Positions 1 to 7,554 of a stretch of DNA of 64,000 bases are shown piece after piece. Each line of letters starts with the position of its first letter. Position 1 is the first letter of the stretch. Made by a program: the position numbers and the translations under genes. Source of the stretch: a virus; the IMG/VR virus record IMGVR_UViG_3300031231_000003, positions 1 to 64,000 of that record; one strand, written 5' to 3'. The notes below the pieces were generated by a model. The model ran no database searches and was not told where the DNA came from. It saw only the letters and a list, made by a program, of their open reading frames with translations.

Positions 1-41
1 AGTGTTTTTTTCCAATAATTAGTGATACGATGTCATCGTTA

Positions 42-113
42 GGTCCCATCGTCTAACGGTCAGGACGCTGGTTTTTCACACCGGTAATACGAGTTCAAAT
101 CTCGTTGGGATCA
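42..113 (+). tRNA. tRNA-Glu (anticodon UUC)
   Basis: A full cloverleaf can be folded by hand. The 7-bp acceptor stem (42-48 with 106-112) has one G-U pair, the anticodon stem CTGGT/ACCGG encloses loop TTTTCAC with anticodon TTC, and the T arm carries GTTCAAATC. The discriminator is A113, and a 3' CCA is not encoded, so the host enzyme must add it. It lies 11 nt before the nucleotidyltransferase gene. Confidence 0.93.
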
Positions 114-124
114 CTAAAATTTTT

Positions 125-1072
125 ATGAACTTTGATCTAGAATCTCGTACGATCCTGAAGGTGATTCACGGTTCGCAGTGCTACGGTTTAGCGACCCCAG
201 AATCGGACATCGATTTCAAAGGTGTCGCGATCGAACCTCTCAACCACCACTTCGGGTTCCTGCATCACTTCGAAAACCACGTTGAAGAAGCGTCGAAGGG
301 GGCACCGCACGACCTGGTGATCTACAGCTTAAAGAAGTTCTCAAAGCTCGCCGCGGACGGAAATCCCAGCATCATCGAGGTGCTTTTCGTCGAGAACAGT
401 GACATCGTCAAGATCGATTCGTTCGGTGAAGAGCTTCGTGCGTTTCGTCAGAACTTCGTCTCAAAGAAGATGCATCACACGTTCTCTGGATTCGCGCATT
501 CACAGTTGAAACGAATCAAGTCTCACAGGGGTTGGTTGCTAAATCCTCCCAAGAAGAAACCCGTACGATCAGACTTTGGTCTGTCAGAAGGTGTTGGAAT
601 CTCGAAATCCGAATTGGGAGCTTACGAAGCCTTGTCGAAATCGGGGAGGATGATTGATCTTTCGAAGGAAGCTCAAGTGATCTTCACTCGTGAACAAGCC
701 TACAAGACAAAGCTTCGAGAATGGTCACAGTACCAGGAGTGGTTGAGAAAACGCAATCCGAAACGAGCTGAGCTCGAAGCGAAGTTCGGGTACGATACGA
801 AGCACGCTTCACACGTTTTCAGGTTGATGAGAATGTGCGGGGAGATCCTTGAAACGGGAAATGTCAACGTCAAGAGATACCATGACCGCGAGGAACTCCT
901 CAGCATCAAGCAAGGTGCTCTATCATACGATGAGTTGATCTCCGTCGCAGAATCGCTTGAAAATCAATCGCAAGAAGCTTACGAAACATTGAACGTGATC
1001 CCACACTCGCCAGATTTAAAGAAGATTGATGAATTTGTCGTTGATCTGACAAGGCGATTCATAAAATTTTAA
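125..1072 (+). CDS. RlaP-type predicted nucleotidyltransferase
   Basis: This 315-residue protein has the pol-beta-type nucleotidyltransferase signature near its N-terminus: GSQCYG at residues 16-21 followed by SDIDFKG (27-33), where the two Asp residues would bind metal. This matches the predicted nucleotidyltransferase (RlaP, COG3541-like) family often seen in large phages, whose substrate is unknown; RNA, tRNA ends or nucleotides are possible. The start is the ATG just after tRNA-Glu, so the two may share a transcript. The rest is basic and helical with no further motif that I recognise. The family call is fairly secure; the function is inference. Confidence 0.8.
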   Translation: MNFDLESRTILKVIHGSQCYGLATPESDIDFKGVAIEPLNHHFGFLHHFENHVEEASKGAPHDLVIYSLKKFSKLAADGNPSIIEVLFVENSDIVKIDSFGEELRAFRQNFVSKKMHHTFSGFAHSQLKRIKSHRGWLLNPPKKKPVRSDFGLSEGVGISKSELGAYEALSKSGRMIDLSKEAQVIFTREQAYKTKLREWSQYQEWLRKRNPKRAELEAKFGYDTKHASHVFRLMRMCGEILETGNVNVKRYHDREELLSIKQGALSYDELISVAESLENQSQEAYETLNVIPHSPDLKKIDEFVVDLTRRFIKF

Positions 1073-1092
1073 CTTCAACGATAGTTAGCAAG

Positions 1093-1365
1093 ATGAAGAT
1101 CACACTCAAGCAACTGAAACAAATCATCAAGGAAGAGATCACCCACTTGAACGAAGGCTGGAACAACGGAAAATGGGTGTCACCCGATGAGGAACAAACT
1201 AGTCAAGATGCACTGGCACGAAAGAACATCAAGTGTTGGGGTTGTGACACGGTGATGAAGGTTGGTGATCTTGTCAGCACTGGAAATTCGCACCTTCATG
1301 GAGGTGATCCAGGTAAATGTCCAAAGTGCGGCGATGTAGTGAGCATGCAAAACCGCCTAGATTAA
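1093..1365 (+). CDS. small leader-bearing protein with CxxC pairs
   Basis: The 90-residue product starts with MKITLKQLKQIIKEE, a leader shared by four tandem genes at 7555-9244. The leader is basic and amphipathic and ends in Glu residues, resembling the N-terminal capsid-targeting leaders of T4-type internal head proteins; that parallel is inference. The remainder holds two CxxC pairs (CWGC and CPKC), consistent with a small zinc ribbon. It follows the nucleotidyltransferase by 20 nt. Function unknown; a packaged protein cleaved by the prohead protease is one hypothesis. Confidence 0.75.
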   Translation: MKITLKQLKQIIKEEITHLNEGWNNGKWVSPDEEQTSQDALARKNIKCWGCDTVMKVGDLVSTGNSHLHGGDPGKCPKCGDVVSMQNRLD

Positions 1366-1383
1366 CATATCGCGCCTTTAAAA

Positions 1384-1731
1384 ATGAAAATCGTTCCCGG
1401 TTCCATTGCACGAATGCACAACCTTTACAAACCAGAGGATGAGCTCGTGATGATCGTATCAATGGTTCCAAAATTATCGGGTGATCAGAGCTTCATTAAA
1501 ACAATTGATAGGATCCGTGATTGGCACGATGAAGGTCACATCACTTGCTTCGATGTGACGATCCATAGGATCGAGAGTGGAAAATTACGAAATTACATCG
1601 TCTTCAGAACCGAATTGAAGGAGACGATGATGAAAAGATCACAGCCCAGGAGCCAAGATTACAGATGGGCACACAGTTTTCACTCGTTAGATGAATCGTT
1701 CACGTTGAACCTCATTGACGACGTCGTGTAA
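1384..1731 (+). CDS. hypothetical protein, VPGS-type small beta protein
   Basis: 115 residues beginning MKIVPGSIARMH. The early PG followed by alternating hydrophobic strands recalls several other small proteins in this window that begin with a PGD-type turn (17785, 20428, 21603, 37946, 63467). It is followed directly, without a spacer, by the next gene. No catalytic motif is visible. The relationship to the PGD set is weak and by eye only. Confidence 0.65.
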   Translation: MKIVPGSIARMHNLYKPEDELVMIVSMVPKLSGDQSFIKTIDRIRDWHDEGHITCFDVTIHRIESGKLRNYIVFRTELKETMMKRSQPRSQDYRWAHSFHSLDESFTLNLIDDVV

Positions 1732-1980
1732 TTGAAGGTGTCAATTATTCAGGATCATGATACGATCTTGATAATGAACTTCAATCGCTACTGGATCTCC
1801 GACAAGTCTGGGATGGGTCGTGAGAAATGGGTCTACTTCGGCGGACAATTCGACTCACCATATGAAGCGTTTGAACACGTAAGGGATCGATACGAGAGTT
1901 GGGCTCAAGATCCCGATGACTATCGTTTTCGTATCGAATTGAACGTTGCGTTGCCGCCGGGAATGGATGTCAAATGTTAG
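1732..1980 (+). CDS. hypothetical protein (82 aa)
   Basis: Starts with TTG immediately after the TAA of the preceding gene (TAATTG), which suggests translational coupling. The product is rich in aromatic residues (YW, WVYFGG, YESW) and has a pattern of short strands and one helix. Not recognised. Its last codons overlap the start of the next gene by 7 nt. Confidence 0.6.
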   Translation: MKVSIIQDHDTILIMNFNRYWISDKSGMGREKWVYFGGQFDSPYEAFEHVRDRYESWAQDPDDYRFRIELNVALPPGMDVKC

Positions 1981-2201
1981 CATCGGTTTTCAAGGACGCC
2001 ATTCCCGGCGAGTTCCTCGCTTGGAAGAACGGTGCTATCAAACCTGATCTTCTGACGATAGCCGTTCACGGTGAGTACACGTGGTACCTGAAGAACGGTT
2101 TTTTGATCAAAACTGTCATGTCTGACGACGGCCAAAGGATAATCAAGGCTTGTATTACGGCGGATATCATCGTCCATAAAATTTTAGCTTCTACGAACTG
2201 A
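1974..2201 (+). CDS. hypothetical protein (75 aa)
   Basis: ATG at 1974 overlaps the end of the upstream gene by 7 nt. The product is a small beta-rich polypeptide with no motif that I recognise. Its last codons are inside the first copy of a 47-bp direct repeat; there the same DNA, read in another frame, spells the C-terminus of the 2217 gene. The natural end of this gene may therefore have been replaced during a duplication. Confidence 0.55.
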   Translation: MLASVFKDAIPGEFLAWKNGAIKPDLLTIAVHGEYTWYLKNGFLIKTVMSDDGQRIIKACITADIIVHKILASTN

Positions 2202-2232
2202 GCGTGGTCGAATAACATGAAAATCATCTACA
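2186..2232 (+). repeat. 47-bp direct repeat, copy 1
   Basis: Matches 2796-2842 with one mismatch (G2194 versus A2804). In copy 2 the first part encodes the C-terminus FYKLSVVE plus stop of the 2217 gene and the last part is the start of the next gene. In copy 1 the same coding potential (FYELSVVE, stop) precedes the 2217 gene without an upstream gene body, so it looks like the leftover 3' end of a lost tandem copy. Confidence 0.9.
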
Positions 2233-2825
2233 TCATCAAGAACGTTGGCGGAGAGTACGATGACAGAACCGAACGATCACTCTGTGCGGTCACGACGAAG
2301 GAAAAGGCTGAGATCCTCGTCGGACAATTCAGCGATCTGAACGCTTTCAACTGCGCATTCAACGAACGCATTCACAACGAATTCCTGCCAGCGTGGAAGG
2401 AAAAGAATCCCCCGCAGGGAGATCGACCAGTGAGACCGAGACCTCCCGAGGGTTTTCACGACCTGCAATTGAAGATCACGGAAAAGAAATCTGAGATCAG
2501 CTTCTTGGACAATACAATTGATTCAATTTCAATAACACTTCGAGAAACGAAGACGAAGGAACTTGAGAATCTCAAGAAATCATTCGCGGTTCTTCAAGAT
2601 CAGCACCATGAAAGTCTCGTTACCTTCAAAGAAGCAGAGACAGAATGGTATTCCTTGAACGATGCGTACAACGAACGAATGAGAACGGATCAAGGACGAT
2701 GGTTCATTGCGAACTACAGCATACCGGGACACATGACCAAGGTCGCTGAGATCGCGGCGGAACAACAACATTTGGCGTATCCTGAGAACGAGTACAGCTT
2801 CTACAAACTGAGCGTGGTCGAATAA
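2217..2825 (+). CDS. hypothetical coiled-coil protein
   Basis: 202 residues starting MKIIYIIKNVGGEYDD. The N-terminal ~50 residues look like a small alpha/beta module; a proline-rich PPQGDRPVRPRPPEG linker follows, then a long Lys/Glu-rich coiled coil (roughly 80-150). The C-terminus FYKLSVVE lies in the second copy of the 47-bp repeat. The MKIIY start is shared with the next gene. Function unknown; local amplification of this region is likely. Confidence 0.7.
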   Translation: MKIIYIIKNVGGEYDDRTERSLCAVTTKEKAEILVGQFSDLNAFNCAFNERIHNEFLPAWKEKNPPQGDRPVRPRPPEGFHDLQLKITEKKSEISFLDNTIDSISITLRETKTKELENLKKSFAVLQDQHHESLVTFKEAETEWYSLNDAYNERMRTDQGRWFIANYSIPGHMTKVAEIAAEQQHLAYPENEYSFYKLSVVE

Positions 2826-2842
2826 CATGAAAATCATCTACA
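2796..2842 (+). repeat. 47-bp direct repeat, copy 2
   Basis: Second copy of the repeat at 2186-2232. It spans the stop of the 2217 gene, the 1-nt spacer and the first codons (MKIIY) of the 2827 gene. Because both copies join the end of one reading frame to a MKIIY start, unequal crossing-over at these junctions is the simplest origin. Confidence 0.9.
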
Positions 2843-3423
2843 ATGAAAATCCACTTCGAACCGTCGTCGAGCTTGACGAGAACGATCGTAGGATCCTTTG
2901 GTTCAAGATAAAGGTCGAAGAGCTTCAGAACAAGCTGTTCGACGTCCACTTCAACCTCACCGAAGGGGAATACTTCAACCTTGAACGTGCTAGGAAGGAT
3001 GCCGATCCCGTAGCGTACCTCCAAGAGGTTGATCAAGAAAAGACGGCGATCGATGAACGTGTTGACATGCTGCTCGAACATTACGTTCAGGAACTTTCAG
3101 GTGTCCACGTTGGTGATTGCACGTGTCAACCATGTTCATGCTCGAAGTGCCGAGCAGAGGAGATCCTGGGAATCAATACCTTGGGCTCGTCACCGGGAAA
3201 CCATGAACTCGCTAAGATCGACAGCGCGTTCTCGAAGGATCGCTCGTTGAGCGAAGCACTTTCGTACCTGAAGGATCATAAGATCTCTCGTGAGAAGCCG
3301 GAATCATGGAAGAGCTTCACACAAGAAGATTACGAGAGTCACATCCCCCGGTGGGAGAGCGAACAAGCGAGGGCGTACGAGTACCTCCGAGATTACGCGA
3401 ACGAGAGATTGAACGTTAAGTGA
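2827..3423 (+). CDS. hypothetical protein with Cys cluster
   Basis: 198 residues beginning MKIIYNENPLRTVVEL. A helical middle region is followed by a tight cysteine cluster, CTCQPCSCSKC (about residues 98-108), that could bind a metal. The C-terminal half is Glu/Arg/Tyr-rich. It shares its first five residues with the upstream gene through the direct repeat. Not recognised. Confidence 0.7.
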   Translation: MKIIYNENPLRTVVELDENDRRILWFKIKVEELQNKLFDVHFNLTEGEYFNLERARKDADPVAYLQEVDQEKTAIDERVDMLLEHYVQELSGVHVGDCTCQPCSCSKCRAEEILGINTLGSSPGNHELAKIDSAFSKDRSLSEALSYLKDHKISREKPESWKSFTQEDYESHIPRWESEQARAYEYLRDYANERLNVK

Positions 3424-3426
3424 TGA

Positions 3427-4059
3427 TTAGGTTCCGTAACTCTTGTAACCATCACTTTTTCGTGATGCTTTTGCAATCTTCTTGATGTTTTCTATCATTC
3501 GATCACACACATCCGTCCAAGGAATCTTTGATCGTTCTTGACCTTTACCCGTGAACTTATAATTGAATTCTCGGGCATCAAAACCCCTTTCTCCGCAACT
3601 TCCATCAACGTAAACCTTGAAGATGATCGTGTCATTGAATGCATCTGCTAGAATGCTGACTCGACGACCTCGTGATGCTACGTTGTGGGCGATCTCATTG
3701 ATCGAGGGGGTGATGTCGTTCATGCGCTTCTTGCCCATCCTTTGACCGAATTGCTTTATGATCTCGTACTTGATCAGCTCCCGTTCTTCGGGAGGAGGTG
3801 AAGAAGAAATTGAAGGATCGTGACTTCCTTTATTGAGCAACATGTCACGTGCAACGTTGAGATCCTTCATCACTTGCAATGCACCGGGATCTCTGTTGCG
3901 ATCAGGATGCATTTCCTTCGCTTTGATCCTGTACGCAACCTTGATATCGTCATCCGTTGCATCGCGAGGAATACCGAGGACGGCATAGGGATCGATCATC
4001 TCCCGAATCAAGGCACGTAAAAGAGCTTCAGCATTCATTTGTTCTAAGTATGACATCAT
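3427..4059 (-). CDS. J-domain (DnaJ-like) co-chaperone
   Basis: An N-terminal J domain is clear: DPYAVLGIPRDATDDDIK leads into a helix and the invariant HPD at residues 51-53, then helix III. J domains stimulate host DnaK ATPase. The remaining ~120 residues are not a classical DnaJ Gly/Phe or zinc region, so it is a J-domain fusion that probably brings DnaK to a phage target. The first residues (EALLRALIREMI) resemble the leader family at 1093/7555 but more weakly. Convergent with the 2827 gene, with 3 nt between stops. ATG at 4059 or 4056 is possible. Confidence 0.85.
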   Translation of the reverse strand: MMSYLEQMNAEALLRALIREMIDPYAVLGIPRDATDDDIKVAYRIKAKEMHPDRNRDPGALQVMKDLNVARDMLLNKGSHDPSISSSPPPEERELIKYEIIKQFGQRMGKKRMNDITPSINEIAHNVASRGRRVSILADAFNDTIIFKVYVDGSCGERGFDAREFNYKFTGKGQERSKIPWTDVCDRMIENIKKIAKASRKSDGYKSYGT

Positions 4060-4114
4060 TGTTGATCAGTGCTACCCCTTAGGTACATCATCTTTCTTAG
4101 AAACTTTCTCCACT

Positions 4115-4684
4115 TTATCTTTTTTCTTTAACTAATTGAACATCGTTATGAATTTTTAAATGTTGTTCAATAAATGAATACAATGTATTACACGATATAG
4201 TAAACCCGCCATCATCGAATTGGTTTTGAATTTCAATATCTGAGGCAAAAGATTCTTTCGATCTCTCAGCATCAATAACTTCACGTGCAGAAGACCTACT
4301 ATGATATCCATTTCCAGATGGGATAATCTTTACTACGAGTACCGTGAAACCTTTATTGCGGAAATTTTTAACACCCTCTTCAACTAAAGGTCGGATGGCA
4401 CATTTTCCATTGTTGAAGATTGCTTCAACATCACTTCGAATATCACCATATAATTGCCCATTATATGGAATCCATTGAACTAGTGCATCTGATGCAATTA
4501 GATTTTCAAACTCTTCTTTTGAGATGAAACGATTTGCCGAATCATCTTCAGCGTTTCGTTTGGGTCGAGTGGTAACTGAACTCATTACCTTTAAATGATT
4601 AGGGAATCGTCGTACCATCTCATCAACTAGTGCGCTTTTACCCGAACCACTAGGACCAATAATTGCAAAAATCAAACCTGACAT
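4115..4684 (-). CDS. gmk: guanylate kinase
   Basis: 189 residues with P-loop GPSGSGKS (10-17), the GMP-binding SSVTTRPKR segment, and the later Tyr-containing GQLYGDI region typical of guanylate kinases (GMP to GDP). Length fits the family. It would work with thyA and MazG in supplying DNA precursors. The gene is clearly more AT-rich than the J-domain gene beside it, which hints at separate acquisition. Confidence 0.88.
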   Translation of the reverse strand: MSGLIFAIIGPSGSGKSALVDEMVRRFPNHLKVMSSVTTRPKRNAEDDSANRFISKEEFENLIASDALVQWIPYNGQLYGDIRSDVEAIFNNGKCAIRPLVEEGVKNFRNKGFTVLVVKIIPSGNGYHSRSSAREVIDAERSKESFASDIEIQNQFDDGGFTISCNTLYSFIEQHLKIHNDVQLVKEKR

Positions 4685-4818
4685 TTGTATTTACTTTCTT
4701 AATTTACAAGCGATGCTAGAAACAGCGCTGCATATATCATTTTATTACTTTAATATCCGCTTCTACAAGCGAAACAGCATATGGATAGAACTCCAAACAT
4801 TTTATACAGTCACAACCA

Positions 4819-5046
4819 TTACTGGGTGCGCACACGGGGTCGGCTGCCGCGGAAGCTACCGATATCAGCACGTTGCTTCATGATCTTCCCGTCGTGGAGG
4901 TAAAACGCATGATGGTGGGGTTCGCCATGAGCCTGAAAGAAGTTGCCGGGGAGAAGAGGGGTCACGGACGATAACTTCGAATTCCATACTTTGTTTGAAG
5001 ATTTTTTGTAGGATTCATGATCCCCTGCACGTTTTGCATCGATTTT
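4819..5046 (-). pseudogene. GC-rich gene remnant without ATG
   Basis: A 75-codon open frame on the minus strand, bounded by TAA at 5047-5049 and ending at TAA 4819-4821. It is not a random frame: residues such as LLPGNFFQAHGEPHHHAFY and the basic tail RGSRPRVRTQ look like a genuine C-terminal domain. GC content is far above the flanking AT-rich genes. There is no ATG; a GTG at 4963-4965 could start 48 residues. It overlaps the end of the 5015 gene. Best read as the 3' end of an older gene cut off by insertion of the 5015 gene, or as a short GTG-initiated gene. Confidence 0.45.
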
Positions 5047-5653
5047 TTAGAGGATTCAGAAATTCGCTCCATTCTGGAAATGATAGTTTCACGATTTCAA
5101 ACTCTGTAGTAACATTGTTCCCTATAAAAATTTCAAATTTCAAATTCAATACAACAATGCGATAATGATGAAATCCTTCTTTCTTAGAAACCAAATAAGC
5201 TGGTATTAGGAAACCTTGATTTGCGTCAAATGATCCAAAGCCCGTATGTACTACAACTCCTTTTGGGGGATTCAAATTCAGCAAATATGAACGAATTTCC
5301 TCACCATACTTACCCAAGTTGATTTTGGATTTTGATTGAGATTGATTCGCATCTCTCCATAAAAGCGAAAGGGCAAAATATTTAAAATCATCAATGTTAG
5401 ATTCATGAATCTTGTATTCACGCGCTCCCAACAATTTTTGAACGATAGTTTCTTTTAGTCCAAAACGATGTTCGCAACCTTTACACAACATTGGTTCTTT
5501 TAGTTGTTTATGTACTTGAACCGCACAATGTTGTGTAACCTTGACAGGTGCCGATTTATCACGAGGATCTCGTAAAAACTTATAGATGAATTTTGAATAA
5601 ATGTGACTAAGTTGAAGCTCATCTTCATGTAAACACAATTTGCAAACCTGCAT
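5015..5653 (-). CDS. HNH-like zinc protein, probable endonuclease
   Basis: 212 residues with paired cysteines CKLC (4-7), CKGC in the middle and CKTC at the C-terminus, plus an SHIYSKF segment resembling the His core of HNH-type proteins whose N-termini read CxxC...SHIIPKF. This family is often annotated as HNH endonuclease but lacks a confirmed activity. AT-rich, unlike the GC-rich remnant directly downstream, which suggests an inserted gene. Confidence 0.55.
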   Translation of the reverse strand: MQVCKLCLHEDELQLSHIYSKFIYKFLRDPRDKSAPVKVTQHCAVQVHKQLKEPMLCKGCEHRFGLKETIVQKLLGAREYKIHESNIDDFKYFALSLLWRDANQSQSKSKINLGKYGEEIRSYLLNLNPPKGVVVHTGFGSFDANQGFLIPAYLVSKKEGFHHYRIVVLNLKFEIFIGNNVTTEFEIVKLSFPEWSEFLNPLKNRCKTCRGS

Positions 5654-5739
5654 AAATAATCTTACATCTTTTCAACACATCGTAATCTCTCAAGTGGTTC
5701 GAGAAGTCTTTTCGAACATCTTCTTAGGTTTCCACCACA

Positions 5740-6486
5740 TCAGGATGATGATTCATCTGAGTGTCGTTTCGGACATGTTGACTTGTAATGTCCCGTTTCG
5801 CCGCAACTACCGCACTTCTTGGGATTGCTGACGGAATTCTTCTTCCCCTTACGAGAAGCAGCGGCCTTGAGTTGATTTGCGCGCATTTGTTCGATCGTGG
5901 GCTTCTTACGATTTGGATTTTGAAAATGTTTTTTCCAACGTTCACTCATCATCGTAAATTTTTCTTCGGGGGATCGTTTTGCCCAAACGGCGCGCTGAAT
6001 GTCGCCGCCCGTGAATGGAGAATTTTTACACGCATCTTCGGTCCATCGTCTTTGTGAACCGATCTTCATTTGATCAATCATGTATTTGCGATCATCTTCG
6101 GTCATATTGTTCCAACGATCACCGTTTTGCCACGCATGACGACCTTCAGCAATCAATTTCTGTGAATTTCGACTTGCAGTTTCAGAATCAAATCCCTCAC
6201 CACCTTTGGTTAGGTTATAACCACCAGGATGACGTGAATTGAGTTCCTCGATCAATTCAGATTCACGAGTACCAGCGTCGTTTCGATTGTCATATTCCTC
6301 TTCGAGGATCTGAATTGAAAAGTTTTCTTGACCATGTTTACGAATCGCTAAACCGATCTTGTACTTCGAGTCGCAGTGAGCGATGAATCGTTTCTCAGGA
6401 TTGTTGCTGAATCCTACGTACTGTTTCCCGTTCACTTTGTTCGTCAAGATGTAGATCTTGATCTTCTTCTTTTCTTGTTGTGTCAT
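5740..6486 (-). CDS. GIY-YIG homing endonuclease with zinc knuckle
   Basis: An N-terminal GIY-YIG nuclease domain is visible: IYILTNKVNGKQYVGFSNN (11-29), the catalytic Arg region (EKRF), a Glu (RESELIEEL) and the closing GGYNLTKGGEG. The middle is a basic DNA-binding region with repeated HAWQNGD/WKKHFQNPN-like elements. The C-terminus carries a perfect CX2CX4HX4C zinc knuckle (C225, C228, H233, C238), rare in phage homing enzymes. Selfish gene lying between other minus-strand genes. Confidence 0.85.
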   Translation of the reverse strand: MTQQEKKKIKIYILTNKVNGKQYVGFSNNPEKRFIAHCDSKYKIGLAIRKHGQENFSIQILEEEYDNRNDAGTRESELIEELNSRHPGGYNLTKGGEGFDSETASRNSQKLIAEGRHAWQNGDRWNNMTEDDRKYMIDQMKIGSQRRWTEDACKNSPFTGGDIQRAVWAKRSPEEKFTMMSERWKKHFQNPNRKKPTIEQMRANQLKAAASRKGKKNSVSNPKKCGSCGETGHYKSTCPKRHSDESSS

Positions 6487-6514
6487 GTTGTTCGTATTGT
6501 GTTAGAAAGAACAT

Positions 6515-6536
6515 CGGCAGAGCGTTAACTCTGCCG
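6515..6536 (+). repeat. 8-bp perfect hairpin
   Basis: CGGCAGAG and CTCTGCCG pair perfectly around a 6-nt loop. It lies 3-10 nt before an AAAGGAG ribosome-binding site and a short plus-strand ORF, so it could protect the 5' end or control that ORF. There is no U-run, so it is not a terminator. Confidence 0.6.
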
Positions 6537-6551
6537 AGAAAGGAGATTTGT

Positions 6552-6617
6552 ATGCAATTACAAATCATTCACGTATTGACTTACGTGAATGATTCTCTTG
6601 ATCCAGTGAAGATCTAG
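6552..6617 (+). CDS. 21-residue plus-strand ORF with strong RBS
   Basis: An AAAGGAGA site sits 6 nt before ATG 6552, one of the best ribosome-binding sites in the window. The 21-residue product (MQLQIIHVLTYVND...) resembles nothing known to me. Codons 4-14 contain a perfect 13-bp hairpin (6563-6575 with 6582-6594), so ribosome movement and RNA folding would interfere, as in leader peptides. A plus-strand terminator follows at 6632. It lies between two minus-strand genes. Could be a leader peptide, small regulatory RNA or chance. Confidence 0.4.
   Translation: MQLQIIHVLTYVNDSLDPVKI
6563..6594 (+). repeat. 13-bp perfect inverted repeat
   Basis: AATCATTCACGTA and TACGTGAATGATT pair fully around the 6-nt loop TTGACT. 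It lies inside the 21-codon ORF at 6552. As DNA it could be an operator; as RNA it is a strong hairpin. Confidence 0.8.
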
Positions 6618-6631
6618 AAACCTCATCCAAG

Positions 6632-6670
6632 GAGACGTGACTCGTTACAAGCGGGTTACGTCTCTTTTTT
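6632..6670 (+). terminator. intrinsic terminator, plus strand
   Basis: A 13-bp stem with two G-U pairs (6632-6644 with 6652-6664) and a 7-nt loop is followed directly by TTTTTT. This is a textbook Rho-independent terminator reading rightward, although the nearest large genes on both sides are on the minus strand. It implies a short plus-strand transcript over 6.5-6.67 kb. Confidence 0.75.
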
Positions 6671-6747
6671 ATATGTATCACAAAATACTTTCGAGTACAA
6701 AATTTCTTTTAAGTGAGTCATAACTGGCTTGCTGAGTCATTACTCCT

Positions 6748-7488
6748 TTAAAAGAAGAACTCAGCGTCGTTATCCCCTTTTAGTTTCTTGTACTGCCGCT
6801 TCACGCTTTGCAAAGCCGTCGTAAGTTGCTTCGATGTGAGTCCAGATAACTCTCTTAGGTAGAGCATGACAGCTGATTTGTTACAAAGATCCAACTGATC
6901 GATTGATTCGAACACAGTAATGATCGAGTTTACACAGACTAGCTCGTTCTCCGATTTGACCTTTGAACGAACTTCGTAGAGGACATCTATGATGTTATTT
7001 GCCACCATTGCATTCTCTAAAAGCACCTCTTGAGACGGGACAATACATTGATCCTCAATCATTGATGAGTCATTGCTCGACATTGACTCGGGATCGTCTA
7101 AAGAGACGGATCTTTTCGTCATTTGAGCTTTTTTCTTCGTCTTGATTATTAGATAGTTTTTGGAAACCACGTTATAGTACGAGAAAGCTGCAGTTCCCCT
7201 CGAAACATCGTACTTCATCAAGGTATCAAACAGGAAGCTCACGCAGTCGTTCTTCAAATCATCAAACGAATCGTACATAGACGAGAACTTGTGTATGTTC
7301 AGCAAATTCTCCACCAGCTTGGTGAAAGCGGGTTCAATATCTTTCGTGTAGATCCTATTCCGTTCCTCAGTATCCTGGCAATTCTGGTAGTCGACGATGG
7401 CAGCTTGCGTCCCCGCGTGGAAGTACATCCTTAGCGGGTTGGGCGTCTTGCTCCTTTTCTTACGGGGTTTGCGTGATGTCATTATCAT
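6748..7488 (-). CDS. late transcription sigma factor, T4 gp55-like
   Basis: 246 residues. The central region (helices around residues 50-130: DIEPAFTKLVENLLN, then a KYDVSRGTAAFSYYNVVSKN segment and a KK-rich stretch) follows the region-2-like core of T4 gp55: a cluster of phage cells' structured helices, an F-D-x-S-R-G/A-Y turn, then basic helices contacting promoter DNA. The extreme C-terminus NDAEFFF is an acidic-hydrophobic tail of the kind gp55 uses to bind the sliding clamp. Predicted role: redirect host RNA polymerase to late promoters in a replication-coupled way. Fold assignment is by eye and moderately confident. Confidence 0.65.
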   Translation of the reverse strand: MIMTSRKPRKKRSKTPNPLRMYFHAGTQAAIVDYQNCQDTEERNRIYTKDIEPAFTKLVENLLNIHKFSSMYDSFDDLKNDCVSFLFDTLMKYDVSRGTAAFSYYNVVSKNYLIIKTKKKAQMTKRSVSLDDPESMSSNDSSMIEDQCIVPSQEVLLENAMVANNIIDVLYEVRSKVKSENELVCVNSIITVFESIDQLDLCNKSAVMLYLRELSGLTSKQLTTALQSVKRQYKKLKGDNDAEFFF

Positions 7489-7502
7489 GTAGATAAATCT
7501 AC
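7489..7502. promoter_or_regulatory. 14-bp palindrome before sigma gene
   Basis: GTAGATAAATCTAC, an almost perfect palindrome, touches the start codon of the minus-strand sigma gene (ATG at 7486-7488) and lies 52 bp before the plus-strand leader-family genes. It may be an operator for the divergent pair or part of an RNA hairpin. The GATAAAT core also resembles a late-promoter box. No direct proof. Confidence 0.35.
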
Positions 7503-7554
7503 AACAAATTTAGATTTTTGCTCTTTTCACCGCTATGCGAGGATACGTATCCGA

